NCBI RefSeq assembly: GCF_004745645.1
Contig: NZ_SRMB01000002.1
Span: 558,001 to 622,000 of the forward strand
Reading direction: 5' to 3'
DNA length: 64,000 nucleotides
From: Hymenobacter metallicola
Lineage (GTDB): Bacteria; Bacteroidota; Bacteroidia; Cytophagales; Hymenobacteraceae
Both the position numbers and the translations under genes were made by a program. Below, one piece after another: positions 44,548 to 53,290 of the stretch. The notes under the pieces were generated by a model that had not been told where the DNA came from, searched no databases, and saw nothing but the letters and a program-made list of their open reading frames with translations. The stretch's first letter is position 1; each line of letters begins with the position of its first letter.

Positions 44548-45453
44548 ATGCCTGGTCGTAAGAACAAACCCACTCCTTCGCTCGACTCCACCCGCCAAAC
44601 TTGCCCGATTCCCCAAGGTATTCTGATTGCCGTCGGTGGCCATGAAAACAAAGGAGAGGATCCAGAAAAAGGATCTAATCAGGATCAGAACCGCAATTTC
44701 GTGCCTGATGGCATCCTGACGCGCTTTGTGGAAGAGCTGGCCGGCAACGACCCCTTAGTCATCGTTATTCCCACTGCATCATCAGTGCCCAAAGAGGCCG
44801 CCCGCGACTACCACGAGGTCTTTGGCCGCCTGGGAGTGAAACGAGTGGAAACGCTTGACATTCAGGAGCGGGCCGATGCCAACCACGAAGACACGCTGAA
44901 GCTAGTAAATGAGGCGGCCGGCTTCTGGTTTACCGGCGGCGACCAGCTGCGCCTTACCGCCATTTTGGGCGGCACCCAGCTGCTGCAGCGCCTGAAGGAG
45001 CGCTACACCTACGAGCGAATCATTATCGGCGGTACCAGCGCCGGGGCCTCGGCCATGTCGACGCCCATGATTTATGAGGGGCGCAATGATGCCGGCATGC
45101 GCAAGGGCGAAATTGCTATTACCACTGGGCTGCAGTTTATGCACGACGTGGCCATCGACACGCATTTTATTGCCCGGGGGCGCATCGTTCGCATGGCGCA
45201 GATTATTGCCACCAACCCGACCTGCCTGGGCCTGGGCCTGGAAGAAGACACCGGCGTAGTAGTAAGCGAAGGGTATAAAGTGGAAGTCATCGGCAGTGGC
45301 TTGGTTACAGTTCTGGAAGGCAACAACTGCACGGCCACCAACATCTACGATATCTCCCCGAATACTCCTTTTTCGATTCGGGACTTGGCTCTGCACTTCC
45401 TGGCGGCCGGGGAAAAATATGAGCTGCCGCGGCCGCCCGAGCTGCATCTGTAG
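44548..45453 (+). CDS. cphB: Cyanophycinase (peptidase S51)
   Basis: A 301-residue serine exopeptidase that cuts cyanophycin into beta-aspartyl-arginine dipeptides. The nucleophile elbow GGTSAGASAM places the catalytic serine at S164; GILIAVGGHENKG, IPTASSVPKEAARDYHEVF, GFWFTGGDQLRL and DTHFIARGRIVRMAQII are family blocks. No signal peptide, so intracellular. A cyanophycin synthetase gene is not in this window. It could also act on another isopeptide polymer. The next gene on the same strand starts 80 bp downstream. Confidence 0.9.
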   Translation: MPGRKNKPTPSLDSTRQTCPIPQGILIAVGGHENKGEDPEKGSNQDQNRNFVPDGILTRFVEELAGNDPLVIVIPTASSVPKEAARDYHEVFGRLGVKRVETLDIQERADANHEDTLKLVNEAAGFWFTGGDQLRLTAILGGTQLLQRLKERYTYERIIIGGTSAGASAMSTPMIYEGRNDAGMRKGEIAITTGLQFMHDVAIDTHFIARGRIVRMAQIIATNPTCLGLGLEEDTGVVVSEGYKVEVIGSGLVTVLEGNNCTATNIYDISPNTPFSIRDLALHFLAAGEKYELPRPPELHL

Positions 45454-45533
45454 GATGCCAGCACCCAAGCCCGACAGTAGCAACCGCAACGGTGGTGGAG
45501 GCCGTAGTACTGGTTTCCACCAACCCTATTTTT

Positions 45534-47096
45534 ATGCAACGTACTTCTGCCGCCACTCTCTCCTCGTGGCTGGGCACCGGCCCGGCGCTGCCCACCTTCT
45601 CGCCGCTCACCAAAAATGCCCAGACTGATGTCATCGTCGTAGGCGGCGGTATTGCGGGCCTGACCACCGCTTATCTGCTGCTGCGCGAAGGCAAGAAGGT
45701 AATTGTACTGGAAAGCGGCGAACTGGGCAGCGGCGAAACGGGCCGCACGACGGCCCACCTCTCCAATGCCCTGGACGACCGTTACACGCGGCTGGAGCAC
45801 CTCTTTGGCGAAAAAGGCGCGAAGCTGGCCGCCGAAAGCCACGGCAGCGCCATCGACCAGATCGAGAAAATTGTATTAGAGGAGAAAATCGACTGCGACT
45901 TTACCCGCCTGAACGGCTATCTGTTTCTGCCCAAAGACGGCAAGCCCAAAGAGCTGGACGAGGAGCTGGCAGCGGCCCACCGCGCCGGCCTGACCGAGGT
46001 AGAACGCTTGGCCGACTCGCCGACCAAGGGCTTTCAAACCGGCGAGTGCCTGGTTTTCCCGAATCAGGGCCAATTCCACATTCTGAAGTACCTGCAGGGC
46101 CTGACCGAAGCCATTGTGCGGCGCAAAGGTCAGATTTTCACCAACTCCCACGTCACGGCAGTGAAAGGCGGCGCCGAGGCCACGGCTACCGTTGTCACCG
46201 GCGCCACCGTAACGGCCCAGGCCATTGTAATGGCAACCAATACGCCCGTCAACGACCGGGTGGTGATGCACACCAAGCAGCACCCCTACCGTACTTACGT
46301 TATTGGGGCGCGCATCTCAAAGGGCTCGGTTACGCTGGCCCTGTACTGGGACACCCCCGACCCCTACCACTACATCCGGATTCAGGAGGTGAAGGAAGGC
46401 CCGCGCGGGGGCACCCCGAGCTACGATTTGCTTATTGTGGGCGGCGAAGACCACAAGGTTGGCCAGGGCGACCCCGAGGAAAGCCTGCGTTGCCTGGAAG
46501 AATGGACCCGGGAGCACTTCCCCATGGTACAGAGCGTGGAGTACCGCTGGTCGGGGCAGGTGCAGGAACCCAGTGACAGCCTCGGCTACGCCGGCCCTAA
46601 TCCGCTGGATAGCGAGAATGTGTACATCATCACCGGCGACTCGGGCCACGGCATGACGCACAGCACCCTGGGCGCCATGATTATTACCGACCTGATCAAG
46701 GGCCGGCAAAATCCCTGGGCGGAACTCTACGACCCCGGCCGCGTGACGCTGAAGCCGGCTTCGGCCTATGAGTTTGTCCGCGAGAACCTGAATGTGGCCG
46801 CCGAGTACACCGAGCTGCTAACCGGCGGGGATGTATCGAGGGAGGAGGACATCAAGCCCGGCAGCGGCGCCGTCCTGCGCGAAGGCATTACGAAGGTGGC
46901 CGTGTACCGCGACGAAAAGGGCCAGACCCATAAGTGCTCGGCCATTTGCCCCCACCTGGGGTGCGTGGTGCACTGGAATGGCCTGGAAAGCAGCTGGGAC
47001 TGCCCCTGCCACGGCTCCCGCTTCGACGCCCTGGGTAAGCTCCTCATTGGTCCGGCCAACAGCGACCTGGCTTCGGTAGACGAGCCAGCGGCCTAA
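45534..47096 (+). CDS. FAD-dependent oxidoreductase with C-terminal Rieske [2Fe-2S] domain
   Basis: A 520-residue fusion. N-terminal DadA/GlcD-like FAD domain with VIVVGGGIAGLTTAYLLL (glycines 37-42), ESGELGSGETGRTTAHLS, and a C-terminal GDSGHGMTHSTLGAMI FAD motif. From about 450 a Rieske domain follows: C472-P-H474 and C490-P-C-H493 are the cluster ligands, with C477 and C492 as the possible disulfide. Such proteins oxidise amines or amino acids and pass electrons to the iron-sulphur cluster; the substrate is not known. It follows the cyanophycinase gene by 80 bp, so a role in the fate of released amino acids is conceivable but unproven. Confidence 0.9.
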   Translation: MQRTSAATLSSWLGTGPALPTFSPLTKNAQTDVIVVGGGIAGLTTAYLLLREGKKVIVLESGELGSGETGRTTAHLSNALDDRYTRLEHLFGEKGAKLAAESHGSAIDQIEKIVLEEKIDCDFTRLNGYLFLPKDGKPKELDEELAAAHRAGLTEVERLADSPTKGFQTGECLVFPNQGQFHILKYLQGLTEAIVRRKGQIFTNSHVTAVKGGAEATATVVTGATVTAQAIVMATNTPVNDRVVMHTKQHPYRTYVIGARISKGSVTLALYWDTPDPYHYIRIQEVKEGPRGGTPSYDLLIVGGEDHKVGQGDPEESLRCLEEWTREHFPMVQSVEYRWSGQVQEPSDSLGYAGPNPLDSENVYIITGDSGHGMTHSTLGAMIITDLIKGRQNPWAELYDPGRVTLKPASAYEFVRENLNVAAEYTELLTGGDVSREEDIKPGSGAVLREGITKVAVYRDEKGQTHKCSAICPHLGCVVHWNGLESSWDCPCHGSRFDALGKLLIGPANSDLASVDEPAA

Positions 47097-47103
47097 GCAC
47101 TTG

Positions 47104-47146
47104 CGGGCCGGGGCTCCACAACAGATTACGTATAAACCCCGGCCCG
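47104..47146 (+). terminator. GC-rich hairpin after the Rieske oxidoreductase gene
   Basis: CGGGCCGGGG and CCCCGGCCCG (10-bp arms) flank a 23-base loop 8 bp after the stop codon. No T-run follows, so it may stabilise the transcript end and not terminate by itself. Confidence 0.45.
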
Positions 47147-47188
47147 AAAAGCCGTACTTACCTCCTACTCAAGCCTATGCTTCTGCCC

Positions 47189-47196
47189 TACTTTTG
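47189..47196 (+). promoter_or_regulatory. Candidate -7 element for the STAS protein gene
   Basis: TACTTTTG is an exact TAnnTTTG match, 70 bp before the ATG. No convincing -33 box. Confidence 0.4.
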
Positions 47197-47266
47197 TATG
47201 AATCCGTCGTGTGTACTACGGACCTAAGCCGTAGCAACGACTTTTCATACTATCACAGATAAGGGC

Positions 47267-47611
47267 ATGGATATACTGAAATTGTCGCAGCCCAACGTAT
47301 TTGTTGCGAGTTTGCGGGGCAGATGTGAAGGCGACCAAGGGGCCAGGCAACTAATCGACTTGCTGCTGGAAGCCTCGCAAAAACGAGCCGGCCAACTCTG
47401 GCTGCTCTGCCAGGAACTAACGCATATCGATATTCGGGCCCAACAGGCGTTGCTGCGGCATTTGCCGTTTCTGCAGGATGCCCGCATTAAGCTCACCTTG
47501 TGCGGGTTGCAGCCCCTTATTTTGCAGCAGTTCGAGGCAACGGGGCTCAACAACCTGATTTCCGTGAAGCCAGCCGAGGCCTATACCGGCCCCCGCCCCA
47601 TCGTCCGCTGA
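47267..47611 (+). CDS. STAS-domain protein
   Basis: A 114-residue single-domain protein resembling SpoIIAA-type anti-sigma factor antagonists: a beta strand (NVFVASLRGRCEG), a helix (GARQLIDLLLEASQK), the central LCQELTHIDIRAQQALLRHL, and a closing LTLCGLQPLILQQFEATGL. In classical antagonists the central aspartate is followed by the phosphorylated serine; here that position is isoleucine/arginine (IDIRA), so control by a serine kinase is unlikely. No partner kinase or phosphatase gene is adjacent. Confidence 0.7.
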   Translation: MDILKLSQPNVFVASLRGRCEGDQGARQLIDLLLEASQKRAGQLWLLCQELTHIDIRAQQALLRHLPFLQDARIKLTLCGLQPLILQQFEATGLNNLISVKPAEAYTGPRPIVR

Positions 47612-47645
47612 GTACTTACTTCCAGCACTGCTTTTTCAACCCATC

Positions 47646-48320
47646 TTATAGCACCCCGGCCAGCCCACTGATGCTCAGGGCTACGACGGCCGTGTTAAAA
47701 CCAAACGACACCAGGCCGTGCAGCAAGGCCAAACGGCGCAGCTTCCGGCTGCTGATGCTGACGTCCGCCGTTTGGGCCGTCATGCCGATGACGAAAGAGA
47801 AATAGGCAAAGTCGAGGTAATCGGGCGGCTCCGGGCCGGGAAACTCCAGGCCGCCGGCGTCGCCCTCAGCCGTGGCATCGTAGTAAAGGTGGGCGTAGCG
47901 TAGCGTGAACATGGTATGTACCAGGAGCCAGGCTAGGGCCACAGCCGCAATGGCCAAGCCCACGTGTAGCTGCCGAGCCGCCCGACTCAACTCGTGCACC
48001 GAGCTCAGGAGTAGCACTACGGCCAGCAGGCTGCTCAGCGCCGCCACCAGCACGAAGGCAAATGACAACACCCGGCTCGTATCTTCCTGGCGGGCCGTTT
48101 CCCGGATATGGTTTACCTCGGCGGTGGTAATAGCGGCCCAGATCAGCAGCAACGTAGTCAGGCCGAAGGCATCCCAGGCCGCTACTACGCGGGCAGTCGG
48201 CCGCAAGTCAGCAGAAAGCAACACCCAGGCTACGGCCCCGAGTACCAGGGCCACGACCAGGCGCGTGGCCGCCGAGAGCTGGCCCAGGTGGTGAACAAGA
48301 CGAAAAACGGCAGACGGCAT
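47646..48320 (-). CDS. DUF1345 family membrane protein
   Basis: A 224-residue integral membrane protein with about five or six hydrophobic helices (about 20-38, 50-66, 85-107, 118-138, 168-186, 200-222). The motifs HTMFTLRYAHLYY and DYLDFAYFSFVIGMTAQTADV are characteristic of the DUF1345 family. Biochemical function is unknown. It converges on the STAS gene across a 34-bp gap. Confidence 0.85.
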   Translation of the reverse strand: MPSAVFRLVHHLGQLSAATRLVVALVLGAVAWVLLSADLRPTARVVAAWDAFGLTTLLLIWAAITTAEVNHIRETARQEDTSRVLSFAFVLVAALSSLLAVVLLLSSVHELSRAARQLHVGLAIAAVALAWLLVHTMFTLRYAHLYYDATAEGDAGGLEFPGPEPPDYLDFAYFSFVIGMTAQTADVSISSRKLRRLALLHGLVSFGFNTAVVALSISGLAGVL

Positions 48321-48591
48321 AGGCAGTGGCTAGTCGCCAAAAGTGCGCAATAAAGCCGGTCTTCAGTTGTTGATTTCACAAACCGCCCTTCCCAGTAGAG
48401 CGGCTTTGTTGCGGGGTCCGGGGCCAGATTATAACCTGACCATTTCTTGGTGGCCGCTGGCCATTTCTGGTCTCAGCAAGAAAGCAGTTTCCCGGCTTTT
48501 CAGCGTATATTTTCTACCTGTGGGGCTTATCTGTTCCGCCTGTACATTGCCTGCCGCCCCTGGTTTTGGGCCCTTACCTTCTCCTCTCACC

Positions 48592-49116
48592 ATGCCTAGT
48601 TTCGTGCGCCGCTTATTCGTTCTTACTGCGTTAAGCACCTCGTCATTGGTTAGTTACGGCCAGCAGCCCACCACCAGCCAGGCTTTACAGCAACTACCCG
48701 AACCGTTCTTCATTATGAATTCAACGGTTATTATCAATGCCGGTGCCCCGCGGATTAACCCGAAGAATATCAAGGGCATTATCGTCTATAAAGACCAGTC
48801 CGCAGACGTGCCCGGCCTGCTTAGGAGCCTAGCGTCGTCAGGCATTATTGCTGCTACCTACGATGGAAAAATTGACAGCAAGACCTTCGCCCAGTTAGGT
48901 AGCAGCTACGGCTTGCGTGGCCCATTGGACTTTGTACTCAACGGGCACAGGCTTAGCGCGGCGCAAGTAGCTACCCTTCGCATTGCGCCGGAGGCCATCG
49001 GACAAGTTCAGATTACCTACCCCACGGCTGATACAGCGGCAACGGTAGTAGCTATTCGGCTGGCCAAAACGAAAACAACTAACAGCCACTCACCCGGTAC
49101 CATACTGCTCCGATAG
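48592..49116 (+). CDS. Unknown secreted protein
   Basis: A 174-residue protein with a probable signal peptide (MPSFVRRLFVLTALSTSSLVSYGQ). The mature part contains a segment starting PRINPKNIKGIIVYKDQ and another ending in IGQVQITYPTADTAATVVAIRLA. The pattern vaguely recalls TonB-receptor plug or carboxypeptidase-regulatory-like domains but I cannot name a family. I start at 48592; the open frame upstream encodes no signal-like sequence. It converges on the histidine kinase gene. Function unknown. Confidence 0.65.
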   Translation: MPSFVRRLFVLTALSTSSLVSYGQQPTTSQALQQLPEPFFIMNSTVIINAGAPRINPKNIKGIIVYKDQSADVPGLLRSLASSGIIAATYDGKIDSKTFAQLGSSYGLRGPLDFVLNGHRLSAAQVATLRIAPEAIGQVQITYPTADTAATVVAIRLAKTKTTNSHSPGTILLR

Positions 49117-49194
49117 AAACCACGTACAGCGGCGGCCCTTCTCCCGCCCTACAGCTTCCTTTAGGGCAATACAGGGTCAGAGCAGTTCCTTATG

Positions 49195-50514
49195 TTACTC
49201 AGCCCAGCTGGTGGCCCCAAACCAGATGGTAAAGGCCGTAGTGCCGGCCGGGGTGGTTTCGAGGCTAAAGGTGAAGCCGTGCTGCAAGAGAATGTCGCGA
49301 ATCATGGTGAGGCCAATGCCTTGCCCGTCGCGCTTGGTGCTGAAAAAGGGCGTGAACAGGCGGCGCTGCACCTCGGGCGCAATACCGGCGCCGTCGTCCT
49401 CGATGCGCAGCATGGGCGGCTGCAGGCTGGTATGCACGGTCAGGTTGCCGTCCTCGCCAATAGACTCCAGGGCGTTTTTCACGATATTAAGCACGGCCTG
49501 CTCGATCTGCTGACAGTCGAGCTCGACCCACAGCGGGCCAGTTGCCAGCTCCCAGTGCCAGGTAATACGCCGTTTCTCACTTTGCACCTGCATGAGGCGG
49601 TGAATGGAGCGCACCAGGTCGTGCACGTCGCAGGGGCGGCGCGTGGGCGGGGGCAGGCGCACCAGGTTGGCAAAGTTGGCAATGAAGTTGGCCAGGTGGG
49701 TATTGCGGTTGATGGACACCTCCAGGGCCTCCGAGAAATCCGTCTGGTCGGCGGGGCGCAGCTGCTGGGTGTAGTAGCCAAAGCTTTGCAGGATAGAATT
49801 GATGGCTCCGATGGAATTGTTGATTTCGTGCGACATCATCCGGATCAGCTTTTCATAGGCCTGCTTTTCCTGCCGGATCAAATCCTGGGTCAGCTCCTCG
49901 AGCATGATAAAGTTGCGGGTGAAGCCCCGGTCCAGGAAGTGGGAGCAGTGGGCCCGGTAGGTCTGAATGCCCGAGAGCTGGACAACCTGGGGCTGGCCGA
50001 CTTGCAAAGAACCCAGGGCCGGGCCCCATTCCCCGGGTAGTTCGGCCGGAGCTTGGCGCAGCAGCTCCGCCTGCGAGAGGTGCAGGCAGCGCTCGGCGGC
50101 CGGATTGGCGGCCTCAATGCGGCCGTCGAAATCGAGTAGCAGGATGCCGGCGGGCGAGGCTTGGATCAGCCGTTCGAGCAGGTAGCTTTTTTCGTGCTGC
50201 GTTACGCGCTCCTGCCGCAGCTCGTCTATCATGTGGTTATACACGTCGATGAGCTGGTCCATTTCCTTTTGGCCCACGGGCACAAACTTCATGGAGAAAT
50301 CCTTGGCCCGAATGGCCTCGGTGCCGGCGGCAATGAGCTGAAACGGCCGCACGAAGCCGCGGTAGAGCTGCACGGTCAGGACAATGGAAATCAGCAGCAG
50401 GACTTCCGTCGCAATAAAAAGGGGCACGTTGGAGCGCATTACCTGGGCGGCCAGGGCAATAAGGACGCCGTGAATAATGACAACAAACAGCAGAAACTTG
50501 ACGCGCAGGGTCAT
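49195..50514 (-). CDS. NtrY-like membrane sensor histidine kinase
   Basis: A 439-residue kinase. Two transmembrane helices (about 5-26 and 31-50) with almost no periplasmic loop, so it probably senses inside the membrane or cytosol. Then a HAMP-like stretch (51-105), a PAS domain (about 110-210), HisKA with phosphoacceptor H229 in RMMSHEINNS, and HATPase with DDGAGIAPEV and GQGIGLTMIRD. It is the last gene of the ABC transporter operon, 91 bp behind the NtrC-type regulator, which is its obvious partner. Confidence 0.93.
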   Translation of the reverse strand: MTLRVKFLLFVVIIHGVLIALAAQVMRSNVPLFIATEVLLLISIVLTVQLYRGFVRPFQLIAAGTEAIRAKDFSMKFVPVGQKEMDQLIDVYNHMIDELRQERVTQHEKSYLLERLIQASPAGILLLDFDGRIEAANPAAERCLHLSQAELLRQAPAELPGEWGPALGSLQVGQPQVVQLSGIQTYRAHCSHFLDRGFTRNFIMLEELTQDLIRQEKQAYEKLIRMMSHEINNSIGAINSILQSFGYYTQQLRPADQTDFSEALEVSINRNTHLANFIANFANLVRLPPPTRRPCDVHDLVRSIHRLMQVQSEKRRITWHWELATGPLWVELDCQQIEQAVLNIVKNALESIGEDGNLTVHTSLQPPMLRIEDDGAGIAPEVQRRLFTPFFSTKRDGQGIGLTMIRDILLQHGFTFSLETTPAGTTAFTIWFGATSWAE

Positions 50515-50605
50515 GGAATGAATTGTTAGCTCTTAAAGCTAAGACGAAAAGTAAGGCCGGTACCCCTGCTCGTTTGAGAAGGGAATACTGGTCTTGCTTT
50601 TGGCC

Positions 50606-51988
50606 CTACGAGGCGGCGTCGAAGGGAATAGCGTACTTCTCCAGGCGGCGGTAGAGGGCCCCGCGGCTCAGGCCCAGGGCTTTGGCCACCCGGCTCACGT
50701 TGCCGGCGTAGAACTCCATCGACTTGCGTATCATCTGCACTTCTACTTCTTCCAGGGTCATGGAGCCCACCGGCGGCAGCTCGCCGGACGCGGCAGCCTT
50801 GGCCGGAGTTTTGGTGAACTGGGCCTGAAAGTCTTCGGGGCTGAGCTCATCCTTGCCACTGACCAGCACGGCCCGCTCCACCAGGTTTTTCAGCTCCCGG
50901 ATGTTGCCCGACAACGGCAATTCGCGCAGCCAGTGCAGGGCCTTGGTGCCGACTTTGAGCGAGGGCCGGTTGTAGGTGGCGCGCAGGTTGCTGACGAAGT
51001 GGTTTACCAGCAGCGGAATGTCGTCGGGCCGCTCGCGCAGGGCGGGCAGGCGCACGGTTATCAGGTTGATGCGGTAGTACAGGTCTTCGCGGAAGCGGCC
51101 CTCGCGCACCATTTCGGCCAGGTTGCGGTTGGTGGCGCAAATCACCCGGATGTCGAGGCTGCGGGCCCGGCTGTCGCCGAGCACTTCGTAGGTCCGGTCT
51201 TGCAGCACGCGCAGCAGCTTCACCTGGGAGCCCATATCCAGCTCTCCGATTTCGTCGAGAAAGATGGTGCCTTTGTTGGCCAGCTCGAAGCGGCCCACCC
51301 GGTCGGTTTTGGCATCGGTAAAGGCTCCGCGGCGGTGCCCGAACATTTCACTCTCAAACAGCGAGGCCGAAATTCCGCCCAGGTTGACCTTCACGAAGGG
51401 TTTGTCGCGGCGGTGGCTGTTCTGATGAATGGCTTCGGCAATGAGTTCTTTGCCCGTACCGCTCTCCCCTTCAATCAGCACCGAAGCGTCGGTAGCGGCC
51501 ACTTGGCCCACGTTGCGCAGCACGTGCAGCAAGTGCGCATCGGCCCCGACGATGTTGCGAAAGTTGAACTGCCGGTCCAGGTCGCGGCGGCTGGGGGCCG
51601 TGCCGGTTTCGGCGGGCCGCTCCTGCAAACTCAGGATGGTACGAATGGTTTGGAGCAGGGAGTCGTTGTTCCAGGGCTTGGTCACAAACTCGGCGGCCCC
51701 GGCCTTAATGCCCTCCACGGCCAGCGTGATGGAACCCCAGCCCGTAATCAGGATAACGGGCACCTGCGGAGCTAGCTGCTTTACCTGGCCCAGCAGCTGC
51801 AGGCCGTCGTGGCCGGAAGTGTCCAGGGAGTAGTTCATGTCCATGAGCACCAGGGCCGGCGGCGCGGCCTGCACCACCTGCACCGCTTCCTCGGGCGTGG
51901 CTACGCCTTTAGTGGAGTAGCCCGCCTGCTTCAGCAGCAGCCCTAGCGAAGTCCGGACGGCCAGGTCGTCATCAACAATCAGAATCAT
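50606..51988 (-). CDS. NtrC-family sigma-54-dependent response regulator
   Basis: A 460-residue activator. Receiver residues 1-120 with D6-D8 acidic cluster, phosphoacceptor D50 and K104. AAA+ domain with Walker A GESGTGKE (174-181), the sigma-54 contact loop GAFTDA (221-226; a common variant of GAFTGA), Walker B IFLDEI (242-247) and arginine fingers further on. A Fis-type helix-turn-helix closes the protein (NVSRVAKALGLSRGALYRRLEKY). I start at 51988, where the receiver begins. Sigma-54-like promoters with a shared upstream palindrome lie before this operon and before the membrane fusion protein gene, suggesting it controls both. Confidence 0.95.
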   Translation of the reverse strand: MILIVDDDLAVRTSLGLLLKQAGYSTKGVATPEEAVQVVQAAPPALVLMDMNYSLDTSGHDGLQLLGQVKQLAPQVPVILITGWGSITLAVEGIKAGAAEFVTKPWNNDSLLQTIRTILSLQERPAETGTAPSRRDLDRQFNFRNIVGADAHLLHVLRNVGQVAATDASVLIEGESGTGKELIAEAIHQNSHRRDKPFVKVNLGGISASLFESEMFGHRRGAFTDAKTDRVGRFELANKGTIFLDEIGELDMGSQVKLLRVLQDRTYEVLGDSRARSLDIRVICATNRNLAEMVREGRFREDLYYRINLITVRLPALRERPDDIPLLVNHFVSNLRATYNRPSLKVGTKALHWLRELPLSGNIRELKNLVERAVLVSGKDELSPEDFQAQFTKTPAKAAASGELPPVGSMTLEEVEVQMIRKSMEFYAGNVSRVAKALGLSRGALYRRLEKYAIPFDAAS

Positions 51989-52066
51989 AGCAGTAGCGCG
52001 AAGAACGGGAATCAGAAAGGAAAGGCCAAGCGGCACTGTGCGGGTGGCCCAGCGCCGCTTTTGCGG

Positions 52067-53263
52067 CTACTCTTCCCGGAGCGACACGGCCGGCAGAATA
52101 CCGGCGGCTATGCGGCTGGGCTGCAGGGCGCAGATGGCCGTCAGCACGAAGATGAGCACGGTAGACAAGGCCATGGCCTGCACGTAGATGCCGGAAGCCA
52201 GGCCAAAGGCGCCCAGCAGCGGAAACTGCGCAGCCAGGGCCAGCCCACCCAGTACGCCCAGGGTCGTGACGACGAGCATCTCGCCCAGGAACTGCTTGCT
52301 GATGCCGTTGCCAGTGGCTCCCAGGGCCCGGCGCAGCCCAATTTCGGCTTTACGCTGGTTGATGTTGTACCACAGCACCCCGAACAGGCCCAGGGCCACG
52401 TTGATAATCAGGAACAGCCCTACCAGGCCCAGGGCCGCCAGCGGTGTCATGATAAACTTGAGCTTGTCGCCGCGGTTTTCTTCCAGAGTGTTCACATTGG
52501 CACTCCAGCCTTTGGTCACGCTCTTGATTTTGCGCACCAGCTGCTGCTCCAGCACGGCCCCGCTGCCGGGTTGCACGCGCACCAGCAAAAGGGGTACCTC
52601 CTGCTGCACGTAGCGCGACGTATCATTCAGGGTTTTGCGGTGGAAGATGGCCCCCTCGTTGGGCGCAAAGTCGCTGCCCGAGCGGTAGGCCTCAATCACC
52701 CCGATAACGTGCCATTCCTCGTCGCGCTTTTCGTTGGTCAGCACCTTACCCACGGGGGCCTCGTCGCCGAACATCTGCCGGGCAAAGACCTGGTTGATTA
52801 CCACCGGAAAGCGGCGGCCCGCGGCATCGTCACGCCGGTCGAACCAGCGGCCGGCTACCACTTTTTGGTGCAGCACTTTTAGCATGTCATCATCGGCATC
52901 GTAGCGGTCGGTGTAGCCGGCCTTCCTGTCTTTGTAGCGGTACTCATCGGTGTTCATGGTGCTAAAGGAGAAGGGCGTGTTGCCACTCGTGCCCGTGACG
53001 GCCACCACGCCGGGTGTGGCCTGCAGCTCCTGCACCAGCAGGCGCAGCTTGCCCCGGCGGTCCACCGTGTCCTGACCAGCATCAATATCGAACTGCCACA
53101 CGTTGTCGGAGCGGAAGCCCATGGGCTGGCGGTAGTTGTAGTAGTTGCTCACCAGCAGCACGCTCACGACGAACAGCACGAAAAAGGACAGCAGAATTTC
53201 GGCCATGAGCAGGAAGTTGGACCGCTTCCGATTCCAGATCAGGGTAAATAGGTGACGTATCAT
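52067..53263 (-). CDS. ABC transporter permease, MacB/FtsX type (2)
   Basis: A 398-residue permease. One N-terminal helix (about 15-40, LLMAEILLSFFVLFVVSVLLV), a large periplasmic MacB_PCD-like domain (about 45-275), and three C-terminal helices (about 278-300, 325-350 and 360-385) forming the FtsX core. The stretch INQRKAEIGLRRALGATG is diagnostic. It follows its partner permease by 27 bp and probably forms a heterodimer with it. Confidence 0.92.
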   Translation of the reverse strand: MIRHLFTLIWNRKRSNFLLMAEILLSFFVLFVVSVLLVSNYYNYRQPMGFRSDNVWQFDIDAGQDTVDRRGKLRLLVQELQATPGVVAVTGTSGNTPFSFSTMNTDEYRYKDRKAGYTDRYDADDDMLKVLHQKVVAGRWFDRRDDAAGRRFPVVINQVFARQMFGDEAPVGKVLTNEKRDEEWHVIGVIEAYRSGSDFAPNEGAIFHRKTLNDTSRYVQQEVPLLLVRVQPGSGAVLEQQLVRKIKSVTKGWSANVNTLEENRGDKLKFIMTPLAALGLVGLFLIINVALGLFGVLWYNINQRKAEIGLRRALGATGNGISKQFLGEMLVVTTLGVLGGLALAAQFPLLGAFGLASGIYVQAMALSTVLIFVLTAICALQPSRIAAGILPAVSLREE

Positions 53264-53290
53264 GATTTTTCTTTTTTACACCAATTGGAA

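Noticed and set aside
48343..48591. An N-terminal extension of the unknown secreted protein from 48343
   Set aside because: The extension is not protein-like, while a proper signal peptide starts at the ATG at 48592.
49146..49167. GCCCTA/TAGGGC inverted repeat between convergent genes as terminator
   Set aside because: Only six base pairs and no T-run on either side; too weak to call.
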